Below, piece after piece: positions 38,571 to 49,265 of a DNA stretch of 64,000 nt. Origin of the DNA: Kyrpidia spormannii (GTDB taxonomy: Bacteria; Bacillota; Bacilli; Kyrpidiales; Kyrpidiaceae); assembly GCF_002804065.1 (NCBI RefSeq), contig NZ_CP024955.1:2666001-2730000 (forward strand), given 5' to 3'. The stretch's first letter is position 1, and each line of letters starts with the position of its first letter. The notes under the pieces are model-generated. The model saw nothing but the letters and a program-made list of their open reading frames with translations, did no database searches and had not been told where the DNA came from. Position numbers and translations under genes: made by a program.

Positions 38571-39578
38571 TCACCAGCTCCAGACAAACGGTTCGTAGGG
38601 CCGTTCCCCTCGGACGAAGGTTGCCACATGGCGGGCCTGCTCCTGCATAATTGTGCCCAGCGAAAATTTCTTGCCCGCATACCGATCCTTGCTCGCCAAT
38701 CTTTCCATGATCTCACCCGCCAAACGACGCCGGTCCTCCAACGTAAACGTCCCGTCCTCCTGCACATCCGGTCGATAACCTTTATTCACCATGCTGAATA
38801 CCGTCCGATCGACAACGGGAACGCGGAATTCTTCCATAAAATCGAGCACCAATGACGGTCGCCCCGACCGATCGGCATGCAAATATCCCGCATGAAGATC
38901 CAGCCCCGCCAGCAACAGACAACGAGCCGCATGGGATTGCAGAATGCCGTACCCGTAGTTCAAAAGCCGGTTTAGAGGGTCTTCTGCTTCTTGGTGCCGG
39001 CGTCCCGGGAACATCAAATCCTCCGGAAGCACCTCTTTGACCCCGTCCCAATACACTTTGGCCCCGGACGCTTCCACGGCCATGATGGCACTGCGGACCT
39101 CGTCAATGTTCTCTCCAGGAACTTCAACGACCCGGGCGGCATAGTCATCCACTTCTGCCGCCCGGGCTCGCAGTCTTTCATAGAGAGATTGCTCACGTTG
39201 CCGGTGTTTGGCCCAGTATTTCAGTAAGTTCGCTTGTTGGCGTAATTTCCCATATACGAAGGCGCGACTCAGACTGACCGCCCGATCGTCCCGGTACGCC
39301 TCCAACTGGGCCCTTCGGGTTTGGACCGCACCCTGCAGTTGCGGACTCATGATTTTAGCGTACGGCACTCCCCGCCCATCGATAAAATCAATCGGAGCCC
39401 CGCGCTCCATACATGCCCGAATCGCATCGGCAGACAAGGTCACCCCTTGCCCCACGACCAACACTGCCTCTACGTCGAATAGAGGGATTTCCCGGGTCGA
39501 CGCTTTGCCACTGCGGATCACCAATCGCTCACTGGTCTTTCCGATGAACGCCCCAAAATCCTCAACAATGACGTGCAT
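38571..39578 (-). CDS. cas1: Cas1 integrase of the CRISPR system
   Basis: 335 residues from ATG 39578. All active-site residues are present: Glu in IMAVEASGAKVYWDG near 163, His in LHAGYLHADRSGRPSLVLDF near 228, and Asp/Glu in LDFMEEFR near 240. Length and layout are normal for a CRISPR Cas1. It inserts new spacers at the leader-proximal repeat with Cas2. First gene of cas1-cas2-cas4-csa1. The window also has a quite different Cas1 homologue, the casposase at 51.6-52.9 kb. Confidence 0.98.
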   Translation of the reverse strand: MHVIVEDFGAFIGKTSERLVIRSGKASTREIPLFDVEAVLVVGQGVTLSADAIRACMERGAPIDFIDGRGVPYAKIMSPQLQGAVQTRRAQLEAYRDDRAVSLSRAFVYGKLRQQANLLKYWAKHRQREQSLYERLRARAAEVDDYAARVVEVPGENIDEVRSAIMAVEASGAKVYWDGVKEVLPEDLMFPGRRHQEAEDPLNRLLNYGYGILQSHAARCLLLAGLDLHAGYLHADRSGRPSLVLDFMEEFRVPVVDRTVFSMVNKGYRPDVQEDGTFTLEDRRRLAGEIMERLASKDRYAGKKFSLGTIMQEQARHVATFVRGERPYEPFVWSW

Positions 39579-39861
39579 GATGGGCCCTCCCCCCTTCGCA
39601 AACTGCAACAACGACAGCAGTCCCCCATGCGTTATATCCAGAATCTGAATCTTTTATACCAAACAACCGCTGACATATATCTGTCAGCAAATCTCCGTTC
39701 GATTCCAAAAAAGAAAAAAGACAGATTCGCCGCTCACCACAACCAATCCTAGATCAACATCGCTTGTTTGACCTGAATGGTCTTGAAGAAGGACTTAGAC
39801 ACTACGCCGTCGAAATTTTAAAATGGGCTGGGATGTAGACCAAGGAGAAAGGGGACCGACG
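39579..39861. promoter_or_regulatory. Divergent promoter region between cas1 and a CARF-HEPN gene
   Basis: It contains the inverted repeat GCTGACATATATCTGTCAGC at 39669-39688 (7-bp arms, 6-bp centre), a likely operator able to act on both directions. The downstream gene has AAGGAGAAAGGGGACC before its ATG. Confidence 0.55.
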
Positions 39862-41157
39862 ATGGCCGTCAAATTCCTATCGTTTCTTGGAACGGGTGAC
39901 TATAAAGAGTGTCGCTACGAACTGGGTACCCGCCGCTCTTCCCTGACACGGTTTGTCCAACACGCCATCCTCGAACTGTTGGAGGAAACCCGGCCAACCG
40001 AAGCGTACATCTTCTTGACTCCGGAAGCTGAAGAGTTCAACTGGATCGCGACTCCAAAGCGTGGCTATCCAGGTCTTTCCTTCGCACTCTCTGATCTTCG
40101 ACGCACAAAGCCCCTGGAAATTCACACGGTTCCCATCCCGTCCCAACAGGACGATGATGCCATTTGGACGTCGTTTCACGCTGTGCTCTCCGTCTTACAA
40201 CCTGGTGACCGAGTCGTCTTCGACATCACTCATTCGATGCGTTATCAGCCGATGCTCGCCCTGCTTGTTCTTCACTTTGCCCGGGTACTGCGAGAGGTGC
40301 AATTGGGAGGCGTCTATTACGGTTATATCGAAAAATTGGGGCCTTCGAAACAAATTGATGATATACCCGTGGAAAAGCGCATTGCTCCGGTGGTCGATGT
40401 GACGGCACTGGCCGATCTTCAAGAATGGATCACCCGGACCTACGCTTTTGTAGCCGCCGGGCGGGCCGAGCCCCTGCGGCAATGGGTCAAAGAGGCCCGG
40501 ACCCGGGCTCCTTCCTCTTGGCAATGGGCCGAAGAACTCACCGACTCCTGGAGCTCCGTAACCGCGGCGTTGTACACGAACCGGGCACTTACCATTCCCG
40601 ACACGGCCAGGCGAGCAGCAAAACACTTGGCTGAAGCCCCCAAAGAAATGCCGCCCGCCATGGGTCCGCTGCGGGCCTTGTTCGAGCACGCGAATCGAAG
40701 CATCGCTCCCTTGGGCAGCCAAGATCCGGTGGAATCGGGATTGGCGGCGATTCTTTGGTGTATAGACCATGGATTGATCCAGCAGGCCTATACCCAAACC
40801 CGGGAACTGATCATCACCGCCGTTGGACTGGCATTTGGCTTGCCGGTGCAGGGTAAAGAAGAACGGGATCGCATCGAAGAATTGGTCACCGTCGCGCAAA
40901 AGTTCGCAGCGAACCCCCGCAATCGAAAACCGCTGGAGAACATGACGTATCCCCGAGACCGGGATTTGGTATTTACGTTGTCACGCCACACGGGTCTCCT
41001 CAATGATTTCGATGAAGTGCGCAAATTGCGCAACGACCTCAGCCACTGCGGCGATACCCATTCTCCGGCGTATTTTGAGACGTGGCTCCGGGAGCACATG
41101 CCGGTCGTCAAGGAGCATTTGTTGCGATTTTGGAACACCAGGCAATCGCGGAGATAG
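39862..41157 (+). CDS. CARF-HEPN protein of the Csx1/TM1812 type
   Basis: 431 residues from ATG 39862. The CARF domain starts VKFLSFLGTGDYKECRYEL, and the ligand loop is FDITHSMRYQPMLALLVL near 119-136, as in the TM1812/Csx2 group. The C-terminal HEPN domain has VRKLRNDLSHCG near 385-396, an R-X4-H catalytic motif. Expected to be a ribonuclease activated by cyclic oligoadenylate. It is transcribed away from cas1 and lies far from cas10. It is not closely related to the CARF-HEPN protein at 25.1-26.4 kb, so two different effectors may answer one signal. Confidence 0.9.
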   Translation: MAVKFLSFLGTGDYKECRYELGTRRSSLTRFVQHAILELLEETRPTEAYIFLTPEAEEFNWIATPKRGYPGLSFALSDLRRTKPLEIHTVPIPSQQDDDAIWTSFHAVLSVLQPGDRVVFDITHSMRYQPMLALLVLHFARVLREVQLGGVYYGYIEKLGPSKQIDDIPVEKRIAPVVDVTALADLQEWITRTYAFVAAGRAEPLRQWVKEARTRAPSSWQWAEELTDSWSSVTAALYTNRALTIPDTARRAAKHLAEAPKEMPPAMGPLRALFEHANRSIAPLGSQDPVESGLAAILWCIDHGLIQQAYTQTRELIITAVGLAFGLPVQGKEERDRIEELVTVAQKFAANPRNRKPLENMTYPRDRDLVFTLSRHTGLLNDFDEVRKLRNDLSHCGDTHSPAYFETWLREHMPVVKEHLLRFWNTRQSRR

Positions 41158-41244
41158 GCACGAGTCGTTAACGGATGCGGCGAACGAGATCCTTTTTCCT
41201 CCGCTCCCACACAGATTAGTAGGAGCGTACCAGTCTATCTGGTG

Positions 41245-41285
41245 GGGGTCAATTTTCACTGACGATCTGGGGTCCATTTTCAGTG
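41245..41285. repeat. Two direct repeats, probable end of a lost IS21-family element
   Basis: GGGGTCAATTTTCACTG (41245-41261) and GGGGTCCATTTTCAGTG (41269-41285). Terminal repeats of this form ('GTGAAAATTGACCCC' in reverse) are typical of IS21-family ends. No istA or istB is present. It lies just outside the left end of array 4. Confidence 0.55.
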
Positions 41286-41328
41286 TATATCAACACTCAG
41301 CGCACATAGGCATAGATCCATCCGGAAA

Positions 41329-43182
41329 GTTTCCATTCCTCATAGGCACGCTACGAACCGTGGACGGGTACATCATCTCGCCGGTCCCTCGATGGTTTCC
41401 ATTCCTCATAGGCACGCTACGAACGTCCTGAATTTTCTCGCCAAACCGTTTCATGAGCATGTCGTTTCCATTCCTCATAGGCACGCTACGAACTATTGGT
41501 GCGATTGTGTGACGTCGCCAGAGAGGCTTCGTGTTTCCATTCCTCATAGGCACGCTACGAACTCGTTCCGAGCAGTGATTCATGGCCCATGCAAGTTCAG
41601 AGTTTCCATTCCTCATAGGCACGCTACGAACCGAAAAATGGAAAAAGGTAGGTGGATGACATGAAATGGGTTTCCATTCCTCATAGGCACGCTACGAACG
41701 GTCTATCGGTTGGCGAAAAAGATTCAAAAATTGAAGTTTCCATTCCTCATAGGCACGCTACGAACTGTGGTGGTGGGCGTTAGATTTCGCGCAAGACGGA
41801 GATTGTTTCCATTCCTCATAGGCACGCTACGAACGGCAAAGGCCGAGCTCTCAACGGCGACCGGGCTAATCGAGTTTCCATTCCTCATAGGCACGCTACG
41901 AACCCGGTCGTACTCCAGGCCGGGATGATCCCGAACAGCCTGTTTCCATTCCTCATAGGCACGCTACGAACCGGGGGCTTGCGTTTTCGACGTTGGCTTT
42001 CCCGGCTATGTTTCCATTCCTCATAGGAACGCTACGAACTTCCAGTTTCGGCTGATGTCCACATGTCCGCAGAAGGGAGTTTCCATTCCTCATAGGCACG
42101 CTACGAACCCGGAGTTGGCGATATTCGCGGATACCGGGTGGGAACCGTTTCCATTCCTCATAGGCACGCTACGAACTGACCAATAGGAAGACTGTTCCGC
42201 CTGATGAGAAACTCCGTTTCCATTCCTCATAGGCACGCTACGAACTAGCTCACGGAGAGTCTTCGCCTTGTAAGTGGGATGTCGGTTTCCATTCCTCATA
42301 GGCACGCTACGAACGCGACTCGGTTTCGGGGATTTCCGGACGGCGGGTGGCGGGGTTTCCATTCCTCATAGGCACGCTACGAACGCCTGACGGCCTCTTT
42401 CATCGCCTCGACAACCCACTGGTTTCCATTCCTCATAGGCACGCTACGAACCCGAGGCGTTTCGCGATTTGTCCGCGTGTCATACCGTGGGTTTCCATTC
42501 CTCATAGGCACGCTACGAACGCGACGCAATCTTGCCAACGGGAGGCCAGCCGATCTCGTTGTTTCCATTCCTCATAGGCACGCTACGAACCAGACCCAAA
42601 CGATGATGCAGGGGCTGTCGCAAATGTTTGTTTCCATTCCTCATAGGCACGCTACGAACCGCCCTTTTCATTGTCGACGCCGTGATCAATTACCGCGTTT
42701 CCATTCCTCATAGGCACGCTACGAACCATATTGTCCACTACGATATGAAGCGTAGTGGACAATAGGTTTCCATTCCTCATAGGCACGCTACGAACCCTTC
42801 CACGCCCCTGACGATCTGGGAGAGGGCGATGAGTTTCCATTCCTCATAGGCACGCTACGAACCCGATGGATGCGCCGATCTGCCGGTACGTCATGGTGCG
42901 GGTTTCCATTCCTCATAGGCACGCTACGAACGGCCTGGGCGGATCCACGGCATCGGCGACATTTCGCCCGAGTTTCCATTCCTCATAGGCACGCTACGAA
43001 CCCTCATCCCTCCCTATTAGCTCGCAACGATCGGATCGAGGTTTCCATTCCTCATAGGCACGCTACGAACTGTCAATCGTCCGTCATCTTTCCGGGCCCT
43101 ACCTTCGGGTGTTTCCATTCCTCATAGGCACGCTACGAACGCGGGGATAATGCGCTTTACGAGGGAGGCACTCCTGGTTTCC
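41329..43182 (-). CRISPR. CRISPR array 4, segment A (about 28 repeats of 30 bp)
   Basis: Plus-strand repeat begins GTTTCCATTCCTCATAGG and ends CACGCTACGAAC; on the minus strand it ends ATGGAAAC. Spacers are 35-41 nt. The repeat at 42008 has GGAACGC for GGCACGC. The last repeat (43177) is split after GTTTCC by an IS3-family element. If it follows arrays 1-3, the leader is to the right, beyond the window. Confidence 0.98.
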
Positions 43183-43372
43183 TGAGGTGGACCCCATTAT
43201 CAAGACATTTTTTTGGCCCTTTTTAAAGTGTGTCGGGATTCCTGAATTTGGATATGGACGCCGGGCCTGTTTTCCATTTCTGGATCATCCCTCGATCATT
43301 CTGGTGGAGGGGCACCCCCTAGTCTTTCGTGCCCACTCCTGCAGGAGGCCCCCCTCGGTGGAGGGGCCCCCT

Positions 43373-44119
43373 CTAGAGCCCGTGCACAGAGGCCGGCGTC
43401 ACGTATCCCAGGGACTGGTGCGGACGCCTGTGGTTGTAGAACTCCAGGTATCTGGCGATCCCTTCCCGAGCCTGTTTCGGCGTTTGGTAGTCGTGAAGAT
43501 ACACCTCTTCCTGCTTGAGACTCCGCCACAGGCGCTCGGTGAAGATATTGTCGAGGGCTCGACCCCGACCGTCCATGCTGATCTGAATCCCATGATTTAG
43601 CAGCACGTCCGTGTACTTCGGGCTGGTAAAGTGACTTCCCTGGTCGCTATTCATGATCTCTGGCGTCCACTGCTCAAGGGCCTGATCCAAGGCCTTCAGA
43701 ACGAAGTCCATGTGCAAGGTTTGATCCAGCTCATAGCTGACCACATAACGGGAGTACCAGTCCAGGATCGCCACCAGATACATCCAGCCATGCGCCATGC
43801 GGATATACGTGATGTCGATGCCCCAGACCTGATTCGGACGCTCGATCTTCAGGCCGCGCAACAGGTAGGGATACACCCGGTGTGCCTGGGCGCGCCGGCT
43901 CAAATTGGGACCCGGAGTGATGCCGGCAATCCCCATCTCCCGCATATGACGCTGGACGGCCTTTCGATTGACGGTCCAATGTTCGCTGCGTAAAATGGCT
44001 GTGATGCGTCGGGAACCGTAGAACGGATGCTCCGTGTAGATTTGGTCAATCCGGTGTTTGAGCCTCACCTCCTCCTCGGATGGTCCGACCGGCTTGTAGT
44101 ACAGGCTGGAACGGTTCAA
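43373..44119 (-). CDS. IS3-family transposase OrfB (DDE integrase)
   Basis: Independent frame of 248 residues; in the fused product the frame extends upstream to about 44210. It contains an HTH_21-like region (HPFYGSRRITAILR) and the rve core: VWGIDITYIRMAHG (Asp), IMNSDQGSHFTS (Asp) and NIFTERLWRSLKQEEVY (Glu), spaced as in IS3. It should be made mainly as an OrfAB fusion by -1 slippage. No inactivating mutation is seen. Confidence 0.95.
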   Translation of the reverse strand: MNRSSLYYKPVGPSEEEVRLKHRIDQIYTEHPFYGSRRITAILRSEHWTVNRKAVQRHMREMGIAGITPGPNLSRRAQAHRVYPYLLRGLKIERPNQVWGIDITYIRMAHGWMYLVAILDWYSRYVVSYELDQTLHMDFVLKALDQALEQWTPEIMNSDQGSHFTSPKYTDVLLNHGIQISMDGRGRALDNIFTERLWRSLKQEEVYLHDYQTPKQAREGIARYLEFYNHRRPHQSLGYVTPASVHGL

Positions 44120-44153
44120 GCCCAGAAGCTTGGCCTGAACGGAGAGCGGGAGT

Positions 44154-44486
44154 TCACGTTCTTGGAAGTCGATGAGAGCCAGCCTGTCCTCTCGACTGAG
44201 CGAGGCGAGATTTTTTTTCCAACCAAGACAATTGTGTGCTCAGGCGACCGACCTCCGCATACAATTCTTGGATCTTGTCTTCATATTCTGAACGAATTTT
44301 GGCCAGCTGTTTATTCTCAGGTTCAAACGCTCGTGGCCAGTTTTCCAAGGCGAGATCCCGCCACTGGCGGAGTTGATTGACGTGAACACCGTACTCGGAT
44401 GCCAACTGAGATAACGTCTTTTCCTCTTTGAGAATTTCCAGGACAACTTTGGTTTTGAAGTCAGTATCATACTTTTTTCTCGGCAT
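44154..44486 (-). CDS. IS3-family transposase OrfA (helix-turn-helix)
   Basis: 110 residues: MPRKKYDTDFKTKVVLEILK, then LSQLASEYGVHVNQLRQWRD (helix-turn-helix near 30-50) and a leucine-zipper-like helix to about 90. The run of eight A at about 44210-44217 (minus strand TGGAAAAAAAATC) allows a -1 shift into the OrfB frame, giving KKNLASLSRED and so on. The tail after the A-run is the non-shifted ending. Confidence 0.92.
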   Translation of the reverse strand: MPRKKYDTDFKTKVVLEILKEEKTLSQLASEYGVHVNQLRQWRDLALENWPRAFEPENKQLAKIRSEYEDKIQELYAEVGRLSTQLSWLEKKSRLAQSRGQAGSHRLPRT

Positions 44487-44539
44487 GGGCCTACTTTAAA
44501 ATCTCCCTTCTTGTTGTCCAGTTTCTTGGGTCCATTATA

Positions 44540-47403
44540 TCCATTCCTCATAGGCACGCTACGAACCATCAACATCCTCTCGCAGGACACGATATTCGTA
44601 CCACGGTTTCCATTCCTCATAGGCACGCTACGAACATATACACTTTTATGTTGTTTTTTAAGCTCATGACAGGTTTCCATTCCTCATAGGCACGCTACGA
44701 ACCCGGCGCTGATGAGGCAGGCCGAAAACGAGGAGGAGGTTTCCATTCCTCATAGGCACGCTACGAACGGAGAATTTTTTCCCTCTCTTCGGATCAAAGC
44801 TATACGTTTCCATTCCTCATAGGCACGCTACGAACACGGGGGACTGCGGGCGATGGTGGAAAGTGTGGCCGGGGTTTCCATTCCTCATAGGCACGCTACG
44901 AACGCATGAGGCGGAAGTATCCATACCTCGATGTTGCGCGTTGTTTCCATTCCTCATAGGCACGCTACGAACCGGGCCGCGTTTGTGGCGCGTCCACGGG
45001 TCACCAGAGTTTCCATTCCTCATAGGCACGCTACGAACCCAAAGCGAACCGGCTCCGGCGGCGGTGAGTGCGGCTCCGGTTTCCATTCCTCATAGGCACG
45101 CTACGAACCGTAGCTGTTCCAGCCGTTGTATTTCTCACTCATGTTAGTTTCCATTCCTCATAGGCACGCTACGAACGCGCAAACCGCTATCCGTAGCCCA
45201 ACTCGAAAAGGTACTCGGGTTTCCATTCCTCATAGGCACGCTACGAACATACAACATAAGCAATCGTTCTGTTTTCGTCAGATGTTGCGTTTCCATTCCT
45301 CATAGGCACGCTACGAACGACGTAGAACTGTCTGATCGTTTCCGGTTTCCGGTTCTCCCATGTTTCCATTCCTCATAGGCACGCTACGAACAACACAAAT
45401 TAATAAAGTATTTTAACAATATGATGCAAGGTTTCCATTCCTCATAGGCACGCTACGAACAGGACAACATGTGCACGTTGGCCGAGCCGCCGAGAGTGTT
45501 TCCATTCCTCATAGGCACGCTACGAACCCACAACGGCCGGAGAGAGCATCGCGGCGGGTGCGGTCGGGTTTCCATTCCTCATAGGCACGCTACGAACCGG
45601 TGGACACGACACAGACCCAGGTGCAGGCTCAACCGACTTAGTTTCCATTCCTCATAGGCACGCTACGAACAAAATTCCTCTTTTGGCACATATCGGATCC
45701 TATCGGTTTCCATTCCTCATAGGCACGCTACGAACTCATAGTTCCATGCGGGATACAGTGGATCGATCAGAAGTTTCCATTCCTCATAGGCACGCTACGA
45801 ACCCGCCGTGCCTTTTCGGGGTCCCGGCAACGGTATGAAGTTTCCATTCCTCATAGGCACGCTACGAACGGCGGGCTTCCGTCCGCCGACTTCCCGTAGT
45901 ATTCGGAGTTTCCATTCCTCATAGGCACGCTACGAACTACGGGCCGTGCTACTACGGGTTGCATTCGGGTGAAGTTTCCATTCCTCATAGGCACGCTACG
46001 AACTTCGGATGCTCTTTATTGCCGTGCGTGGTGGGCGGAGTTTCCATTCCTCATAGGCACGCTACGAACATTCGGATTTCGATCAGTTTCCCGTAAAGTG
46101 CATTCATGTTTCCATTCCTCATAGGCACGCTACGAACGTTTTCGACACAGAGCCCAGGAGTTCCGCTGTCGCCAAAGTTTCCATTCCTCATAGGCACGCT
46201 ACGAACTAGCTCACGGAGAGTCTTCGCCTTGTAAGTGGGATGTCGGTTTCCATTCCTCATAGGCACGCTACGAACTCGGAATTGATCTGCTCTGGGTGAA
46301 AGAAGGATGGGAGGTTTCCATTCCTCATAGGCACGCTACGAACCATGCTGGCCAGTTTCGTTAGCAAAACGTTCATACCGTGTTTCCATTCCTCATAGGC
46401 ACGCTACGAACGGATAATAAAATCTCGTTTGAAAGGAGGACTATCGGAAGGGTTTCCATTCCTCATAGGCACGCTACGAACCCATTTTCTTTGTACTCAA
46501 TGCCAAATGGATGTCTGTGTTTCCATTCCTCATAGGCACGCTACGAACAATGGTTCATCATTTTCCTGCTCTTTTTCGGGGCCGGTTTCCATTCCTCATA
46601 GGCACGCTACGAACACGCGACTACTATCATCATTCTGGTATTGCTGATCTGTTTCCATTCCTCATAGGCACGCTACGAACCGGGTTTGTGAATACTGGAA
46701 ATACCTACCTGAAGGTACTGTTTCCATTCCTCATAGGCACGCTACGAACTTCGTGCTGGAAACCAATTGCGCCGTGAGGGGATGGTGTTTCCATTCCTCA
46801 TAGGCACGCTACGAACTCTACACCACTCTAGAGGAGGCGGAGGCGGACATCCCGAGGTTTCCATTCCTCATAGGCACGCTACGAACTCCTCCAGCACTTA
46901 TGCTGAAGAAGATTGCGATTGTATTGTTTCCATTCCTCATAGGCACGCTACGAACCATCCGGCACCGTCGCTAGGGTGTCGGAAGAGAAAAAGGTTTCCA
47001 TTCCTCATAGGCACGCTACGAACTTCGTGATATAGGTTTTCGATTGCCCTCGTGCCAGCCGGGGTTTCCATTCCTCATAGGCACGCTACGAACCCGCCAG
47101 ACACTTCGACAATCCATTTTCCGTTTACCTGGGTTTCCATTCCTCATAGGCACGCTACGAACCATTCCTCGGGATCTGCGGCGGACGGTGAAACGGTCTG
47201 TTTCCATTCCTCATAGGCACGCTACGAACCCGGAATCCAAGGCATGACCACTCACCCACTCCCCGAGTTTCCATTCCTCATAGGCACGCTACGAACTCAG
47301 TGAGAGAGTGCCGGAAAAGAAGAGCGAGCCCACACGTTTCCATTCCTCATAGGCACGCTACGAACTTGAGTCCGGCCATGTACCCCCGCCCATCCATCAT
47401 TTG
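44540..47403 (-). CRISPR. CRISPR array 4, segment B (about 41 repeats)
   Basis: Starts with the rest of the repeat split by the IS3-family element and ends in a spacer carrying the target duplication ATCATTTG of the second IS256-family copy. Repeats are almost perfectly conserved. The spacer at 46207-46245 is identical to the spacer at 42246-42284 in segment A. Confidence 0.98.
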
Positions 47404-48852
47404 GGCGTTGTCCCAGGTTTCGTGGAAATTTGAAGGTGGCGGTCTCCTGAACCCGTTTGGTATAACGGGATTGGGCACAACAAGAAAGGAGAACGCCACC
47501 TATGAAATCAAGGGTACATCAAATTGTGAGAAATGACCAGAGCCTGTTTTCGACACTAGATCCTTTTCAGCAGTTCACCCTCCAACTGTCGCTACTGGAC
47601 GTGATGGAGAGCGCGAAAGAGGGACTCATGGCCTTGGCGGTTCAAACCGGGCTTCGAGTGATTCAACTCATGATGCGAGAGGAAGTCGAAGCTTTGGTGG
47701 GCCCCAAAGGGAAACACAATCCAAAGCGCAAGGCTGTGCGACACGGAAAGGAAAAGGGCTCCGTGATGCTTGGGGGCCGGAAGGTGGCTGTGGAAAAAGT
47801 TCGGGTACGCAGCGTCGACGGTCATGAAATCCCGCTGGAGACCTACCAGGCTTTTCAGGATCCAACGCTGCTGACCCAGGCCGCGTTGGAGCGGATGATT
47901 CATGGCTTGTCGACCCGAAACTATGCGTTTGGTCTTGAGCCGGTCGGAAACGAGGTGGAAACCTCCGGCACGAGCAAGAGCGCCGTTAGCCGGCGTTTCA
48001 TTGCCGCCACGAAGAAGCTGCTCGAAAAACTCATGCAGCGGCGCCTGGACGACCGCCGGTACGTGGCGCTAGTTATTGACGGGATCGTCATGGCGGACCA
48101 CACCGTAGTGGCGGCATTAGGGATTGACGTAGGGGGACAGAAGCAGATCCTGGGCATCTGGGAGGGAGCGACAGAGAATGCGACAGTGTGTAAAGGACTG
48201 CTGACCGATCTTGTGGACCGGGGACTGAAAACCGATGATGGGATCCTGGTCGTCATCGACGGGAGTAAGGCTTTGCGTGCCGCAGTACGGGACGTGTTTG
48301 GAGAGACGGCATTGGTTCAGCGGTGTCAGGTGCACAAGGAGCGCAATGTCCTGGAGCATCTGCCGGAGAAACAGCGAGATTGGGTCAAGAGGCAATTGCG
48401 GGAGGCCTGGCGCCAGGAAACCGAAAAAGAGGCACTGGCGGCCCTGCGGCGCTTGGCGGCACAACTTGAGAAGTCGCATCCAGGAGCAGCAGCCAGTTTG
48501 CGCGAGGGGATGGAAGAGACCGTGACCGTGATCCGGCTGGGAGTTCCGGAACTGCTTCGGGGAACTCTGCGCTCGACGAATGCGATCGAATCAGCCAATG
48601 AGAAGGTGCGGATGGTGAGTCGGAACGTCAAGCGCTGGCAGAATGGGGAACAGGTGCTGCGCTGGGCGGCTGCAGGATTTTTGGAGGCGGAGAAAAAGTT
48701 CAGGACCGTCAAGGGATTTCGCCAAATCCCTCTGCTTCTTGATGCATTACACAAATGTGTACATCCGCAACCACAGCAGGAAAACAAATCCATCACCGCG
48801 TAAATTGAAGAAAAAGGCCGTCACGAAAATCCACGACGACCGGGACAACCTC
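47404..48852. mobile_element. IS256-family insertion sequence, copy 2 (1449 bp)
   Basis: Starts GGCGTTGTCCCAGG, ends GACAACCTC. The 8-bp duplication ATCATTTG is at 47396-47403 and 48853-48860; the last G is the first base of the next repeat, so the insertion lies exactly at a spacer-repeat border. Without it the spacer is 37 nt. Nearly identical to copy 1 but 9 bp longer. Confidence 0.96.
47502..48803 (+). CDS. IS256-family transposase, copy 2
   Basis: 433 residues, almost identical to the product of copy 1 (8795-10087). Differences I see: three extra residues after GLLTD (LVD), Thr for Pro in KTDDG, ILGIWEG for ILGVWEG, EALVG for ETLVG, KSHPG for KAYPG, and Phe for Ser in DPFQQF. DDE residues and the C/H block are unchanged, so it should be active. 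Confidence 0.96.
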   Translation: MKSRVHQIVRNDQSLFSTLDPFQQFTLQLSLLDVMESAKEGLMALAVQTGLRVIQLMMREEVEALVGPKGKHNPKRKAVRHGKEKGSVMLGGRKVAVEKVRVRSVDGHEIPLETYQAFQDPTLLTQAALERMIHGLSTRNYAFGLEPVGNEVETSGTSKSAVSRRFIAATKKLLEKLMQRRLDDRRYVALVIDGIVMADHTVVAALGIDVGGQKQILGIWEGATENATVCKGLLTDLVDRGLKTDDGILVVIDGSKALRAAVRDVFGETALVQRCQVHKERNVLEHLPEKQRDWVKRQLREAWRQETEKEALAALRRLAAQLEKSHPGAAASLREGMEETVTVIRLGVPELLRGTLRSTNAIESANEKVRMVSRNVKRWQNGEQVLRWAAAGFLEAEKKFRTVKGFRQIPLLLDALHKCVHPQPQQENKSITA

Positions 48853-48859
48853 ATCATTT

Positions 48860-49265
48860 GTTTCCATTCCTCATAGGCACGCTACGAACATGTCGTCGAG
48901 CAAATCTTCGGCACGTTCGTCGTGGTTTCCATTCCTCATAGGCACGCTACGAACGAACCTCGGAAGTTGAGTGTACCGACATGCGATAGTGAGCGTTTCC
49001 ATTCCTCATAGGCACGCTACGAACTTGTTTTGCCGATTTTCCACCTCCCGACGAACCTGGCTGTTTCCATTCCTCATAGGCACGCTACGAACCACCACGC
49101 AAGATGTAATCTCCGAGGAAAACTGCGGGTCTCGTTTCCATTCCTCATAGGCACGCTACGAACGCCGGCGTTCCAGTCATCCTGATCCCGGGGTCCTGAG
49201 TTTCCATTCCTCATAGGCACGCTACGAACCCGCTTGTCCTCGTCGTACACGGCGCCGTTGCACAG
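48860..49265 (-). CRISPR. CRISPR array 4, segment C (6 repeats)
   Basis: Repeats at 48860, 48924, 48993, 49062, 49133 and 49200. The last spacer (from 49230) is cut after 36 nt by the casposon; its final 14 nt, GCGCCGTTGCACAG (49252-49265), are the target duplication. Confidence 0.98.

Larger units (their letters stand above)
43183..44539. mobile_element. IS3-family insertion sequence inside a CRISPR repeat (1357 bp)
   Basis: Begins TGAGGTGGACCCCATTA and ends TTGGGTCCATTATA; the ends are partly inverted (GTGGACCC against ATGGACCC). A 3-bp target duplication, TCC, lies at 43180-43182 and 44540-44542 within the array 4 repeat. It carries orfA and orfB on the minus strand with a slippery A8 between them. 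Confidence 0.93.

Noticed and set aside
8746-48852. The two IS256-family copies as ends of one composite transposon
   Set aside because: They are 37 kb apart and each has its own 8-bp target duplication, so they inserted independently.
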